Positions 38,789 to 49,200 of a DNA stretch of 64,000 nt are shown in pieces. Source of the DNA: Bacteroidota bacterium (lineage in GTDB: Bacteria > Bacteroidota > Ignavibacteria > Kryptoniales > JAKASW01); NCBI GenBank assembly GCA_021845665.1, contig JAJZVO010000012.1, forward strand, positions 20,877 to 84,876, in the 5' to 3' direction. Both the position numbers and the translations under genes were made by a program. The number at the start of each line of letters is the position of its first letter. The first letter of the stretch is position 1. The notes under the pieces were generated by a model. It was not told the origin of the DNA. It made no database searches and was given only the letters and a program-made list of their open reading frames with translations.

Positions 38789-40201
38789 TCAGTATGTCGA
38801 AGTAAGTGCCGGATCGGGCACCGAGTTGACTGTGGTCTTCTTATACAAATCGCCGGAAGTTTGCGCCGGAGTGTTCGGATTGGCAGTGAGTTCGTTCGTC
38901 GGATAGAAGAACCGCTGCGGGAAATCGGAACCGCGTGTCGGCGTTAGCTTAACGGTAGTTGCTCCCGATGTGTAAACGATCTGGTAGTTGATTCTTCTCA
39001 GGAAATTGAAGAGTTCAACCTGCGGGAAGAGAGCCATGTACTCTTCGTTCCAGATTGTCTGCAGGAGGGCGCTCTGAGTGGCAACCGCGGCTTCGGTACC
39101 CGTGAACGTTGCTGTTGAATCACCAAACGTGTTGTTATTGTAGGTGATCGCGGCGTTGAGGTAAGTAACAGCGTCCTTCTGGTCGTTCTCGCGTGCGTAC
39201 GCTTCAGCAATCAACAAGTTCGTTTCAGAAGCCCTGAATATCGGGAACTGGGCAGTAGCCGAAAAGCCCTTGCTATAATTGAGATCAACGGGGCTTGCTG
39301 AAGTATCGAAGTAATAGTTCATCTGATTGCTCATGCCATAGGCCTCCAGCATGGGTATCATGAAGCTCTTACTTGCATCGATGTAGCCGCTTCTGTCATA
39401 CACTCCGAATGAATACCAGAGGTTCATATCGCCGTTGTACGTCCCGCTTGTATGGAGGAACGTCAGATCCTCTGAACCGTCGGTAGCGATAATTCCCTTC
39501 TGGCCCCAAGCGATCACGTTGTTCAGATCTGCAGTGGAGTATTTATCGTAGCGCGCCATCTGCATCTCAAATTGGGCCTTTGCGGTATAAGCCGCCGCGA
39601 GCCATTCTGCGGGACTCCCCGCCGAGTTGAAGATATCGTCGGAAAGCTTCGCGTTGTTTGAGTTTAGCAGCGCAATGCCGGTATCCAATGTTGCCTGAAC
39701 TTCGCTGTAAACCTGGATCTGGGGATCGAACTTCGGCGTCGTAGTCACCTTCGGTTCTGCAGCCTGAGAGTACGGGACTGCTCCCCAGAGTGCAGTTATG
39801 TTCCCCATCTGAATTCCCTCGAGGATTTTTGCTGCTCCCTCAAGGTTCTTCTGCCCATTGGCCGCTGCTTCCTGTTCACAAAGGCGAAGGTTATATATAA
39901 CGCTGTTATAGGCATTTGCCCAATCGTTGGCATAGTCCTGGGCCGACGTTGAGTAAACATAATAGCCCTGGAACTGTCTTGATGAACCTGTAGCTGCCTG
40001 TCCCCACAACGAGGCCAGTTGAGAAGGAAAGCCTTCCATGAATTCATCGAAGGTACCTTCCGATCCGGCGAATAGTTGTGGAGCAGGTGCACTCGTAGCG
40101 CCGTACGGGTTCGTGGAGTAGCCCTTCGTGAACGAAGTGCAACCGACGAGGGCCACGCCGAAAAACGCCAGTACTGCGACGTATGTTAAACTTTTCTTCA
40201 T
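38789..40201 (-). CDS. susD: SusD/RagB-type nutrient-binding lipoprotein (copy 1)
   Basis: 470 residues. The lipoprotein signal peptide ends at the lipobox VALVGC. The helical SusD-like fold is seen in FDEFMEGFPSQLASLWGQAATG, SVIYNLRLCEQEA, GAAKILEGIQMGNITALWGAVPYSQA (a family hallmark), LTFLHTSGTYNGDMNLWYSFGVYDRSGY, PIFRASETNLLIAEAYAR and a C-terminal FPQRFFYPTNE. It caps the partner SusC barrel at the cell surface and binds an oligomeric nutrient. It starts 13 bases after susC1 and ends before a strong terminator. No glycanase is part of the operon, so the substrate is unknown. Confidence 0.93.
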   Translation of the reverse strand: MKKSLTYVAVLAFFGVALVGCTSFTKGYSTNPYGATSAPAPQLFAGSEGTFDEFMEGFPSQLASLWGQAATGSSRQFQGYYVYSTSAQDYANDWANAYNSVIYNLRLCEQEAAANGQKNLEGAAKILEGIQMGNITALWGAVPYSQAAEPKVTTTPKFDPQIQVYSEVQATLDTGIALLNSNNAKLSDDIFNSAGSPAEWLAAAYTAKAQFEMQMARYDKYSTADLNNVIAWGQKGIIATDGSEDLTFLHTSGTYNGDMNLWYSFGVYDRSGYIDASKSFMIPMLEAYGMSNQMNYYFDTSASPVDLNYSKGFSATAQFPIFRASETNLLIAEAYARENDQKDAVTYLNAAITYNNNTFGDSTATFTGTEAAVATQSALLQTIWNEEYMALFPQVELFNFLRRINYQIVYTSGATTVKLTPTRGSDFPQRFFYPTNELTANPNTPAQTSGDLYKKTTVNSVPDPALTSTY

Positions 40202-40214
40202 ATTGCTCCCTTTC

Positions 40215-43200
40215 TTAGTAATTCAGCGCGATTGAGAATATCCAAGACCGGACGCTTGGGTTGTTGAAGTAATCCAGACCCTGTCCATTCGTGGGACCGG
40301 TCAGGTTGGCCAGCGGATCTACGCCGCCATACTTAGTCCAAAGCGCCAGGTTGCGGCCGATAACGCTGAGCTGCAAGCTCTGCATTCCGATCGCCTTCAA
40401 TGGCACGGTGTAAGAGAGAGACACCTGCGCAAGTCGGACAAAACCACCCGGCTGAATATACTGCTCTGATGGACCGGTGAAACCGGAACCAGGACCGTCG
40501 TAGAAATAAGACTCGTCTACAATAACGTTTCCGGCGCCGAAGTTATGCACGTATCCTCTGAAGGAGTAGGTGCCGTCGGCGTTCTTCCGGAATGCCGCGC
40601 TTGCCGGCATCTGATTCGCCGGGATTCCCCAATCTTCGCCCTGAGCCATCTGAGCGACTGTGTAACCGTCATAGTTCTTGAGCGTGTTGGCCTGCTGCGC
40701 GGTGATCGTCGTCCACCAGTTCTGGAAAGCGGCTTTCCCGAAGTAGGAAAGAGCACCCTCGGTACCGTTCCAGACTTGACCGCCGACCTGGAAGTCAAAT
40801 CTGAATCCAAATGTGAACCGGTTGAACCGGAAGGTGTTTGAAATGGACGCGATATACTTCGGATTTGGATCACCGATCACGCCAGGTGTGGCGGCATCTC
40901 CAACTGGGAAGCCGTATCCCGGAGCAGTTGAGTCGGTAACGTTTAGAGCCAGCGTGCCGTTCGGGTTTTGATCCCACCTCGTACCATAAAGGACACCGAC
41001 CTGCTGACCGAGGATAGCCTCAGACGCGGGGTCTGAAAATCCGGCGAGGAACACGCTCGTTACTCCGGAAAGATCGTAGACTATATTATGATTCGTTGTC
41101 CAGTTGCCGATAGTTTGCCAGGAGAATCCACCCGTCCTGATCCAGTTGACGGTGACTTGAGCTTCGTAACCAACGTTGCTCAGTTTTGCCGCGTTGGAGT
41201 TGATGAAGCTGTAGCCCGACGACGGCGCCACGTTAAGACCAAGGATAGCGTTAGTCGTCAAATCGTGGTAGCCGGTCAAGCTCAACTCCAGCCAATCTTT
41301 GAAGAGATTCACATCGAGACCATATTCGAATTCGGTGGTCTTCTCGGGGGCCAGTGCGGCATTGCCGAGCGTTGTCGAAGCGACCACGCCGCCGCCGTAG
41401 TATTGCAGACCGATTGCAGGTCCGAAACCGTTGCCGATTACCGGGTTGGCAACTACATAATTTGCAGTCTCGTAAGCACCGGGCTGGACCGCCGCTGTTC
41501 CGAAAGCTGCTCTCAACTTGCCGTAGTTGATGATCGAATTATCCTTGAACATCGGGAGCTGTGTAAATTCCCACGCAGCGCTCACCGAGGGATAAAAGAA
41601 GAGTGAAGGGGCGCCGGGACCGTAGGTCGAAGAACTCTCGTCCCTGCCAGCAAATGAAAGGAACAACTGGCGGTAGAAGTTCAAGTTCAATTGGCCGTAC
41701 ATTGCGGCATCCCGAGTGATTATCTTCGACTCACCAGGTGCGTACGAGGCGGCATTGCCGAGCGTCGCAGGGGCCGTCGGGATAATGTAAGTGGTAGCGA
41801 TGATGCCTTCGTTTTGCAGCTGCGTATCGTCCAGATGGAAACCGAGCAGCAGGGTCGAGGAGAAAGCATTGGAGAACTGATGCGTCGCCCGGCCAATCAG
41901 ATCGGTGTTCACCATATATGACGTGTTGAAATTCTTGATCAACTGTCCGAGCGGTTGTGACGCGTCATACGGAGCCAAAACGCTGCTTTCGTGGTCCCCG
42001 ATGTAGTCGACTCCTGCCCTGTATGTGAAGTTCAACCAACTCATCGGCTGGTAACTCAGAGATCCTGAGCCGGTAAAATGATCGATCGCCACGTCTGTCG
42101 GGTTCATATAAATCGAGAAGAACGGATTGTCGTATCCCATTCCGAGGCTCGGATCTCCTGAACCGTTCCTATATGTCCTCTGCACTCCGGGAGTAACCGC
42201 GCCGGTGGGAGAAACATAGTTAACAAGGTAAGGAAGATTATTGAAGTCCGGCGGCGTACGGTACGCACCGAGCAGCAAGCCTGAAATGTTAGAGCCTTGT
42301 TCGATACGGCTCGATGAACTGTTCACGTAGGCCGCATTGATGTCTACTGTGAGATTCTGAGCAAAAGATCTTGTGAAGGAAGAACGAATCGAAGTCATGT
42401 CATATGAAGAGTTCGCCTTGACTACGCCGTTCTGACCGAGTCTGTCAAGATCGAGATAGAAATTGCCGTTCTGATCTCCGCCGCTGATAGTTGCACCATA
42501 TTCCTCGGAAACTGCTGGCGCAAAGATCTGGCCTGCCTGATCATAAACTGCTTTCGAGTTCTTCTGAGTGATCGGTGCATAGGGATAGTTGTACGAAAGG
42601 ACGTCTGCACCGCCCGACCTCGCCGAGATCTGATCTCCCCAGCTGAAAGGCGAATTCCAGAGATAAGCACCGTTACCGCCTTGTCCGAACTGGTTTTGCA
42701 AAGGAAATTCTCTCAACAGATTGTCGACCTGTATATTGCTTCTGAGAGAAATATTGACTTTTCTGCCGGGGGAGTAGGAACCACTCTTCGTGGTTATCAC
42801 GATGACGCCGTTGGCGCCCTGAGATCCCCAGATAGCAGCGGCGGAAGGTCCCTGGTATATTTCGACGGACGCAATATCCTGAGGGTTAATGCTGCTCAAA
42901 ACCGACATCGCAGAGGCACCTGCGACATCGTTGGCTCCCATACCTTGTCCGTTCGAGTTGGTCATGTTGAGGCTGCCGATAGTTCCGCTGAATACGGGCT
43001 CGCCGTCAACTACGATCAGCGGCTGGTTATCGCCTTGGAGTGAACGAATACCACGAAGTACTATTCTCGTAGCCGATCCCGGGTCGCCGCTGGATGGTAC
43101 GGCGAATACGCCTGGCGCTTGTCCTGCAAGAGCAGTGATTACGTTGTTCGAACCTGAAAGTACCAGTGACTGTCCGGCAACAGAAGATACCTCAGTCCCC

Positions 43201-43583
43201 ATATGTGACCGGGCTTCATGCGTGCCGATCGCCGTAACGACTACGGGATTCGTGGTATAGCCGCTGGGTGCCAGCTGGAAGTTCTGAGTTGTAGTTTGTC
43301 CATCCTGGACCTGAACCACGATCGTTTCGTCCTGGTATCCGATGAACCGCGCGACCAGCTTATACCTTCCGGCGGGAACGTTCGTAATGTTATAGTTGCC
43401 GTTCACGTCGGCGGCCGCGCCGTGGGCAGTACCTTCTACTTGAACCGTCGCACCGGGCAGTGTTTCGCCGGTCTGCTTGTCAGTAACTTTCCCCTTAATG
43501 GTACCGGTCTGCGCAAATGCTGCACCGGCGGCAAAAGAAAGGAAACATAATGCAAGCAACGAAGCAAGCGGTAGTCTTCTCAT
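40215..43583 (-). CDS. susC: SusC/RagA-type TonB-linked outer-membrane transporter (copy 1)
   Basis: About 1122 residues. A signal peptide (PLASLLALCFLSFAAGAAFAQ) precedes the CarboxypepD_reg-like domain (GTIKGKVTDKQTGETLPGATV), the plug with the SusC signature (VLRGIRSLQGDNQPLIVVDGEP and ASVEIYQGPSAAAIWGSQGANGVIVITTKSG) and a 22-strand-type barrel ending WIFSIALNY. It imports the ligand bound by SusD. The start at 43583 has AAGGAGG seven bases ahead and overlaps the stop of an upstream 16-codon frame as ATGA. A longer frame to 43751 includes that leader and is unlikely. Confidence 0.95.
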   Translation of the reverse strand: MRRLPLASLLALCFLSFAAGAAFAQTGTIKGKVTDKQTGETLPGATVQVEGTAHGAAADVNGNYNITNVPAGRYKLVARFIGYQDETIVVQVQDGQTTTQNFQLAPSGYTTNPVVVTAIGTHEARSHMGTEVSSVAGQSLVLSGSNNVITALAGQAPGVFAVPSSGDPGSATRIVLRGIRSLQGDNQPLIVVDGEPVFSGTIGSLNMTNSNGQGMGANDVAGASAMSVLSSINPQDIASVEIYQGPSAAAIWGSQGANGVIVITTKSGSYSPGRKVNISLRSNIQVDNLLREFPLQNQFGQGGNGAYLWNSPFSWGDQISARSGGADVLSYNYPYAPITQKNSKAVYDQAGQIFAPAVSEEYGATISGGDQNGNFYLDLDRLGQNGVVKANSSYDMTSIRSSFTRSFAQNLTVDINAAYVNSSSSRIEQGSNISGLLLGAYRTPPDFNNLPYLVNYVSPTGAVTPGVQRTYRNGSGDPSLGMGYDNPFFSIYMNPTDVAIDHFTGSGSLSYQPMSWLNFTYRAGVDYIGDHESSVLAPYDASQPLGQLIKNFNTSYMVNTDLIGRATHQFSNAFSSTLLLGFHLDDTQLQNEGIIATTYIIPTAPATLGNAASYAPGESKIITRDAAMYGQLNLNFYRQLFLSFAGRDESSSTYGPGAPSLFFYPSVSAAWEFTQLPMFKDNSIINYGKLRAAFGTAAVQPGAYETANYVVANPVIGNGFGPAIGLQYYGGGVVASTTLGNAALAPEKTTEFEYGLDVNLFKDWLELSLTGYHDLTTNAILGLNVAPSSGYSFINSNAAKLSNVGYEAQVTVNWIRTGGFSWQTIGNWTTNHNIVYDLSGVTSVFLAGFSDPASEAILGQQVGVLYGTRWDQNPNGTLALNVTDSTAPGYGFPVGDAATPGVIGDPNPKYIASISNTFRFNRFTFGFRFDFQVGGQVWNGTEGALSYFGKAAFQNWWTTITAQQANTLKNYDGYTVAQMAQGEDWGIPANQMPASAAFRKNADGTYSFRGYVHNFGAGNVIVDESYFYDGPGSGFTGPSEQYIQPGGFVRLAQVSLSYTVPLKAIGMQSLQLSVIGRNLALWTKYGGVDPLANLTGPTNGQGLDYFNNPSVRSWIFSIALNY

Positions 43584-43630
43584 TTGAATGCCTCCTTGCG
43601 ATTTGTGATTTGCGTTCTCCTTCTCTTCAT
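43580..43630 (-). CDS. 16-residue leader peptide coupled to susC1
   Basis: The frame encodes MKRRRTQITNRKEAFK and stops in TGA that overlaps the susC1 start (ATGA). An AAGGAGGT Shine-Dalgarno site sits just before its ATG, and the susC1 ribosome site (AAGGAGG) is embedded in its own codons for K-E-A. An identical peptide precedes susC2 at 49637-49687, with two synonymous base changes. The peptide is strongly basic and not a signal peptide. It fits a translational-coupling or attenuation leader. Expression is inferred. Confidence 0.65.
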   Translation of the reverse strand: MKRRRTQITNRKEAFK

Positions 43631-44226
43631 AATACCTCCTTGAGTATGGAATTTTGTTAGTCCGAAAGACCCTTCGGATAGGTGAGAACAAAGGAATGCC
43701 TGTGTCAACCTGCAAGTTGCCCCCTTGTGAGTTGACTGAAATTCCACACACGTAATTTGTGAATGTGAAATGCCCGTACCCGGGAACCGGAAAGATACCC
43801 GGGGATGAAAAAGTCCGTGTGCATCTCGTTTGCCAGCATCGTTCGAATTAAAATGGGCGTTATGGGGTACCGGTCGCGAAGACCGCGAAGATGTAGAGAA
43901 TTCGTGACTCACGTCCAATAGAACTAACAAGCACCATCATGGCACTAAGCAGCAACATTGCCCGTAGAATGCTTAGTGTAGATCGGTTGTCAGTGTCTGA
44001 GAAGAGAAAAGAAGATTGTTGCCCTGAAATTCTCTCTTCAAACCGATTTGGACGAGATCGGGGTTCTTCTGTAACTCAAACGCCAAAATTATTCCTGTTC
44101 CACATTAGTGAATGAATGATTTCGGTCGGGAGAGATGGAGGAAAGGCCATCACGGTTTGGTGACGGATCTACCATAGTCACGCGTCGGTCCTTCTGTTGC
44201 TCCACAGCCAGCATAAAGTTCGCTGA
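43631..44226 (-). promoter_or_regulatory. long 5' leader of susC1-susD1
   Basis: About 590 bases lie between the predicted transcription start near 44220 and the leader peptide. Close to the peptide there is a small hairpin, TCCGAA-N6-TTCGGA (43661-43678). A stretch near 43760-43790 (minus strand ATTTCACATTCACAAATTACG) resembles one in the susC2 leader near 49850-49885. No convincing long gene is in the region. Its length suggests post-transcriptional control. Confidence 0.45.
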
Positions 44227-44255
44227 AATATAATCTCCCTTTTCCCTTTTGTCAA
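44227..44255 (-). promoter_or_regulatory. near-consensus sigma-70-type promoter of susC1-susD1
   Basis: On the minus strand TTGACA and TATATT are spaced by 17 bases, followed by TTCAGCGAA. The same boxes, spacing and downstream bases occur before susC2 at 50071-50099, although the spacer sequences differ. Confidence 0.75.
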
Positions 44256-44363
44256 GAAGAAAAGGGGCAATAGTCAACAACCTGCCGCAATAATTATCGG
44301 AAGCGCAATCCTGAGTCGGCGATTTCCGGTCTAATTGGGGTCAAAACATACTTTGGGTAAGAA

Positions 44364-44876
44364 TCATCTCGGTTGTTGAGGAGCAGATGAAAAGCCCTGC
44401 CCCGCAATTCCGGACCCCAATGAAAAAATAACTGCAGTTGTCGCGACGACTGCAGAAGCTCCCAGCAGAGCCGTCCGTAATACATCTATCCTCTCAGTCT
44501 CTATGGATGATATCCTCGACACTGGAACAGAAAGACTCCCATGGATTTCTTCTCCGCGGCTGTTGACGGTGCTCCCTATGCCGACAATCGTATCGTTGAC
44601 GACGCCATAGAGTCCAGCCGAGAAGCGGTACAGCAAAGCCGTCCTCCCGCTGTCGACATAGACCGTAATCTTTTGGTGCCGGTCTAACTCCGATACCTGA
44701 TTTTTCGACAACGTGACACTCTCGTAGCAACCACTCAAGGGGAGGAGCGGTAAAGAAAGAAGAATCACTACTAATGACCTGACTGATAAAAAAGACCAGG
44801 CCCCATCACCGCCGTGAAACGGTGACGGGGTCCGATTGATCGTCTCAATTCCGACCAAAGAACTATTGACCGCCAT
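44364..44876 (-). CDS. small lipoprotein of unknown function between the two sus operons
   Basis: Up to 170 codons. A hydrophobic segment (SLVVILLSLPLLPLSGC) ends in a lipobox, so the mature protein would begin at Cys and have about 120 residues. It contains a beta-rich part (VTLSKNQVSELDRHQKITVYVDSGRTALLYRF) and a second hydrophobic stretch (LLGASAVVATTAVIFSLGSGIAG) near the end. The family is not recognised. The first ATG (44876) lies inside the end of susD2 and upstream of its terminator, so a later GTG start is possible. It is not clearly part of either sus operon. Confidence 0.5.
   Translation of the reverse strand: MAVNSSLVGIETINRTPSPFHGGDGAWSFLSVRSLVVILLSLPLLPLSGCYESVTLSKNQVSELDRHQKITVYVDSGRTALLYRFSAGLYGVVNDTIVGIGSTVNSRGEEIHGSLSVPVSRISSIETERIDVLRTALLGASAVVATTAVIFSLGSGIAGQGFSSAPQQPR
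44788..44830 (-). terminator. rho-independent terminator of susC2-susD2
   Basis: The stem pairs CCCCATCACCG with CGGTGACGGGG (one mismatch, 8-base loop) and is followed on the minus strand by GGCCTGGTC and six T. It lies 33 bases after the susD2 stop. Confidence 0.8.
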
Positions 44877-46269
44877 TCGCCCAGGTTGGGCTGAACAGCG
44901 ACGGTTGCGTCGGCATGTTGGGATTCGTGTTCACTTCATTAATCGGATAGAAGAAGCGCTGCGGGAATTGGGACCCGTGAATAGGGGCCATCGTATGGAC
45001 CGTCCCTGTAGAGTCGGTGTATTGGATCTGATAACCGACCCTCCGTACCAGACTGAACGCTTCGATCTGCGACATCAGGGAGACGTACTCAGTGTTGACT
45101 ATAGTCTGAAGCAGACTGGCCGGCGTCGAGACCTGCGGATCTGTGGCCGCATAGTCCGCAGAGCTATCACCGAACACTTTGTTGTTGTACTCCCTTGCCA
45201 GATTCAACTGAGCGATGGCTACGTCGTTCTGGCCCGATCTTGCTGCAGCTTCCGCCCAAAGGAGATGAGTTTCGGAAGCCCTGAAAATGGGGTACGGAGA
45301 AGTTTCTGAAAAAGCGCCAGACGGACTATCGTTGAAAGCTCCGTCAGCAGGTTTAAAATAGTAATCGAGCTGTCCAGTATAATTCGTTTTTCCATCGAGA
45401 CTGGCAGACTGCATCAAGGGGATGATGAACGTCGCACTGGCGTCCATGTATCCGCCGCGGTCGTAGTCGATGAATGAACACCAAATGTTCATGTCGCCGT
45501 TGTAAACCCCCTGCGCATGCGTGAACATCATATCCTGCGAGCCGTCAGTTGACAATACGCCCTGCTGACACTGCGCAATAACCGCCTGCATTTCACTGGC
45601 GGTGTAGTTGTCATGCCGCGCAGCGTGCATCAGGAATCGAGCCTTTGCAGTGTGAGCCACGGCAAGCCAAATGTTCTGGTCTCCTGTCGAAGAAAAGATA
45701 TCCGCCGAAAGATGATTGTTGTCTGAAGTTATCTCTGTAATTCCGGCATCCAGGACTGCCTGGACCTGAGTATAAACGCTGTCCTGCTTATCGTATTTCG
45801 GATGCTGATACAGACTCGGTTGAGCAGCCTGTGAATACGGTACATCGCCCCACAGGTCCGCCACCGTGCCCATCAGAGTTCCTTCGACGATCTTTGCAGC
45901 ACCTTCGAGGTTCAGCTCGCCAGCGGTGCTCGCAACTCTTTCCGTCGCACGAAGGTTGTAAAGCACATTGTCATAAGCAATGGGCCAGTCGTTCTGAAAG
46001 TCCTGACTTGTGATTGTGTAATTATAATAACCGGTGAATTGTGACGAAGTGCCGGTTGCCTGTTGCGCCCAGAGCGCCGACAACATTGACGGGAATCCTT
46101 CCATGAACAAGTCGAAGGAAGCCTGCGCGCCCGGGAATAGATACGATGCCGAAGCTCCGGAAGTTGATGCATCCGGATTCGAATCATACCCTTTAGTAAA
46201 AGACTTGCAGCCCGCGAGAACTACTCCGAACAACAAGGCTGCTATTGTGTATTTGCTAACCCTTTTCAT
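44863..46269 (-). CDS. susD: SusD/RagB-type nutrient-binding lipoprotein (copy 2)
   Basis: About 468 residues. The lipobox VVLAGC ends the signal peptide. The same landmarks as in copy 1 are present: FDLFMEGFPSMLSALWAQQATG, NVLYNLRATERVA, GAAKIVEGTLMGTVADLWGDVPYSQAAQP, FTHAQGVYNGDMNIWCSFIDYDRGGY, PIFRASETHLLWAEAAAR and FPQRFFYPINEVN. The two SusD copies are thus clear paralogues, while differing enough to suggest different ligands. The start at 46269 has GGGAG ahead of it, 14 bases after susC2; a longer frame to 46410 overlaps susC2 and is unlikely. Confidence 0.93.
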   Translation of the reverse strand: MKRVSKYTIAALLFGVVLAGCKSFTKGYDSNPDASTSGASASYLFPGAQASFDLFMEGFPSMLSALWAQQATGTSSQFTGYYNYTITSQDFQNDWPIAYDNVLYNLRATERVASTAGELNLEGAAKIVEGTLMGTVADLWGDVPYSQAAQPSLYQHPKYDKQDSVYTQVQAVLDAGITEITSDNNHLSADIFSSTGDQNIWLAVAHTAKARFLMHAARHDNYTASEMQAVIAQCQQGVLSTDGSQDMMFTHAQGVYNGDMNIWCSFIDYDRGGYMDASATFIIPLMQSASLDGKTNYTGQLDYYFKPADGAFNDSPSGAFSETSPYPIFRASETHLLWAEAAARSGQNDVAIAQLNLAREYNNKVFGDSSADYAATDPQVSTPASLLQTIVNTEYVSLMSQIEAFSLVRRVGYQIQYTDSTGTVHTMAPIHGSQFPQRFFYPINEVNTNPNMPTQPSLFSPTWANGGQ

Positions 46270-46283
46270 TGACTGCTCCCTTC

Positions 46284-49200
46284 TTAATAGTTGACCTGTA
46301 GTGAAAGTACCCAAGTCCTGACGCTGGGATTGACGAAATAATCGAGACCCTGGCCATTTGTAGGACCGGTCAAATTCACTTCCGGGTCCGCTCCATCGTA
46401 CTTCGTCCAAAGCGCGAGATTATTGCCTATTAAAGAGATCTGCAAACTTTGGAAACCTATGCTGGAGAGCGGCAACAGGTATGACAAGGAGACCTGTCTT
46501 AGTCTTACATAGCTGCCATCTTCAACAAACTGCTCAGATGCACCGCCGGTGAGACTTGAACCGGGTCCCAGCGTAAACCACGATTGGTCGACAATAACGT
46601 CAGGAGCGCTATTCGAGGGATCGAAGTTCGTTACATATCCTCTGAATGAATACGTGCCGTCGGTATTCTTGACAAAGCTGTTTCCGTATCTTCCGGACGA
46701 CACTATATCAGCGACAGTCTGACCATTCCAATCCTTAAGAGTCTGCGCCTGCTGAGCAGTGATCGTCGTCCACCAGTTCTGGTTTCCATACCTTCCGAAG
46801 TAGGAGAGTGCTCCCTTGGTACCGTTCCAAACCTGTCCACCAGCTTTGATATCAAGAAGAACGTTGAGCGTAAATCTCTGGAACCTGAAAGTATTACCAA
46901 AGCCTGCTCGCCATCTTGCATTTGGATTTCCGATTACTGCATCTGTGGAAGCGTTCTGAGGAAATCCGTTGGCGTCGAGAACCAGCTTGCCCTGAGTTAT
47001 CAGGCCATTGTCGCCCGTCCGCTCCCAGTGCGTTCCGACGATCACACCGAACGGCTGGTTGAGGACCGCAGCAGAGAACGGATCTGTAAATCCGTTAAGA
47101 CTCACATACTGCGTTCCTGCGGGCATGCTCGTAATCTTGTTCTTGTTGGTGGACCAGTTTAGCAGCGTAGACCATGAGAACTGGCCAATCCGGAGCCACT
47201 CAACTGTGGCTTGCAGGTCTGTTCCGATGTTGGTCATGTTAACTGCGTTTGCCTGCTGGTAGGTGAACCCGAGTGACGGAGAGACCTGAATGGCCGTTAT
47301 CGCACCCGTGGTCTTATCGCTGTACTCGGTGGCGCTGAGGGTGACCCTGTTGTCGAGCAATGTCAAATCGAAACCGCCTTCCAGCTCGGAAGTTCTCTCC
47401 GGACCTATGCCGGCATTACCCTGAACGTTGCTGTAAGTCGCACCGCCGCCCCAATACTGGGGATTCACGCCTTCGCCCCAACCGTTGTACCAGGTTGGGT
47501 TGGCAAGGATGTATGTCGCCGATGTGTACACAGGCGGCTGAACTGCAGCCTCACCATAGGCAGCTCTCAATTTTCCAAAATTGAGTATCTTGTTCCCTTC
47601 AAACGCCGGAAGCTTCGTGAATTGCCAGGCCACGCTTGCAGCCGGATAGAAATAAAGTCCTGCACTGTTCGGCCCATACGTCGAAGAGCTCTCATCTCTG
47701 CCGGAGAGAGTTACGAAGAGTTGCTGGTACATCGTCAGATCCACTTCTCCGTAAGCTGCCGCATTCCTCTCGATCCAGTTGGTCTGATTCGGAGGAAGGA
47801 CGCTTGCTCCATTAGACAGGTAGTAGGGAGGAGCAGTGAACAGGAATGTCTGAACGATCTGCGCCATGTAGTTGTACTCCTGATGGTCGAGATGGAAACC
47901 GACGAGCAGCGAGCCGCTGAAATCGGAACTGAATTCATGGCGCGCCCGGCCTTGCAGGTCTGTGTTTATCTGATACTGAGAAAACAGGTTATCGCTGTAT
48001 TGACCGCCTGGTGTGGTCCAATCGTATAGACCATACACGCTTGTGTTCCTGTCACCGAGGTAGTCAACACCCGCTCGATAAGTGAAGTCCAGCCAGCTGA
48101 GAGGGTCGTAAGCCATTTCCACGCCGCCTATCACACGAGTATCGGCAAAGGAGGTTGGATTCTGGTATATGGTGTAGAATGGATTGTCATAAATGCCGTT
48201 GACAGCAGGATTACCATTGCCGTTTCTGAACCCACGTTGCGAATTAGGAGTGACAACCCCGTCAGACGAGGTAAACGTAACCAGGTATGGTAAATTGTTG
48301 AAATCTGGTGGCGTCCGATAGGAACCAAGCATCAATCCCGCGAGGTTTGATCCCTGCTGCGTACGGTCAGTAACGGCACTTACATAATTAGCGTTCACAC
48401 GAAGTGTCAACACATCACTGAATACGCGGCTTACGTTTGCGTTGATCGAAGTCCTGTTGAAATTCGAGTTCGCTTTCACTATTCCGATCTGACCAAGATG
48501 GTCGACATCCAGATAGAAGTTACCCGATGCATCGCCTCCGCTGAGAGTGGCTCCATATTCGGGGAATATAGGACTCTGAAAAACATCTGTCGCCTGGTTG
48601 TACACGACTTTGGATGTTTTTCCGCCGGCAGGATTAGCGGGAGTGCCGCTCGAAATGGTTCCATCGGCATTCACCGTGTTAGGTGCACCGGACCTCTGAG
48701 AGATCCTGTCTCCCCAACTCAATCGGTTATTCCAGGTATACAACCCGTTCTGTCCCTGGCCAAAGTCTGTCTGCAAGGGCTCGGCTCTCAGCAGGGCATC
48801 CGATTCGGTGCTCTCACGAATAGAGATGTTAATTTTCTTACCTGGAGTGAACGAACCGGATTTCGTGGTTATGACGATTACGCCGTTAGCTCCTCTTGAG
48901 CCCCACAGAGCCGCCGCCGTCGGACCTGAATAGACTTCAACGGATTGTACATCTTGTGGATTGATCTCATCAAGAGTTGAATAGGCAGACGGACCGCCAT
49001 TGGTCAAGCTGTTATTTACGGCGACCTGGTTGTACACCGGACCGCTCCAGATCGGCTCCCCATTAACCACTATCAAGGGCTGATTATCCCCCTGAAGCGA
49101 ACGTGCGCCGCGAAGTACCATCCTTGTCGCTCCGCCCGGATCCCCGTTGCTGGAAATAGTCGTCAAACCTGGAGCCTGGCCGGCCAAAGCAGATGAAATG

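Noticed and set aside
43634..43930. Longer minus-strand frame (about 116 codons) ending in the leader peptide
   Set aside because: Only the last 16 codons are shared with the susC2 locus; the upstream part has no counterpart there and lacks a start signal.
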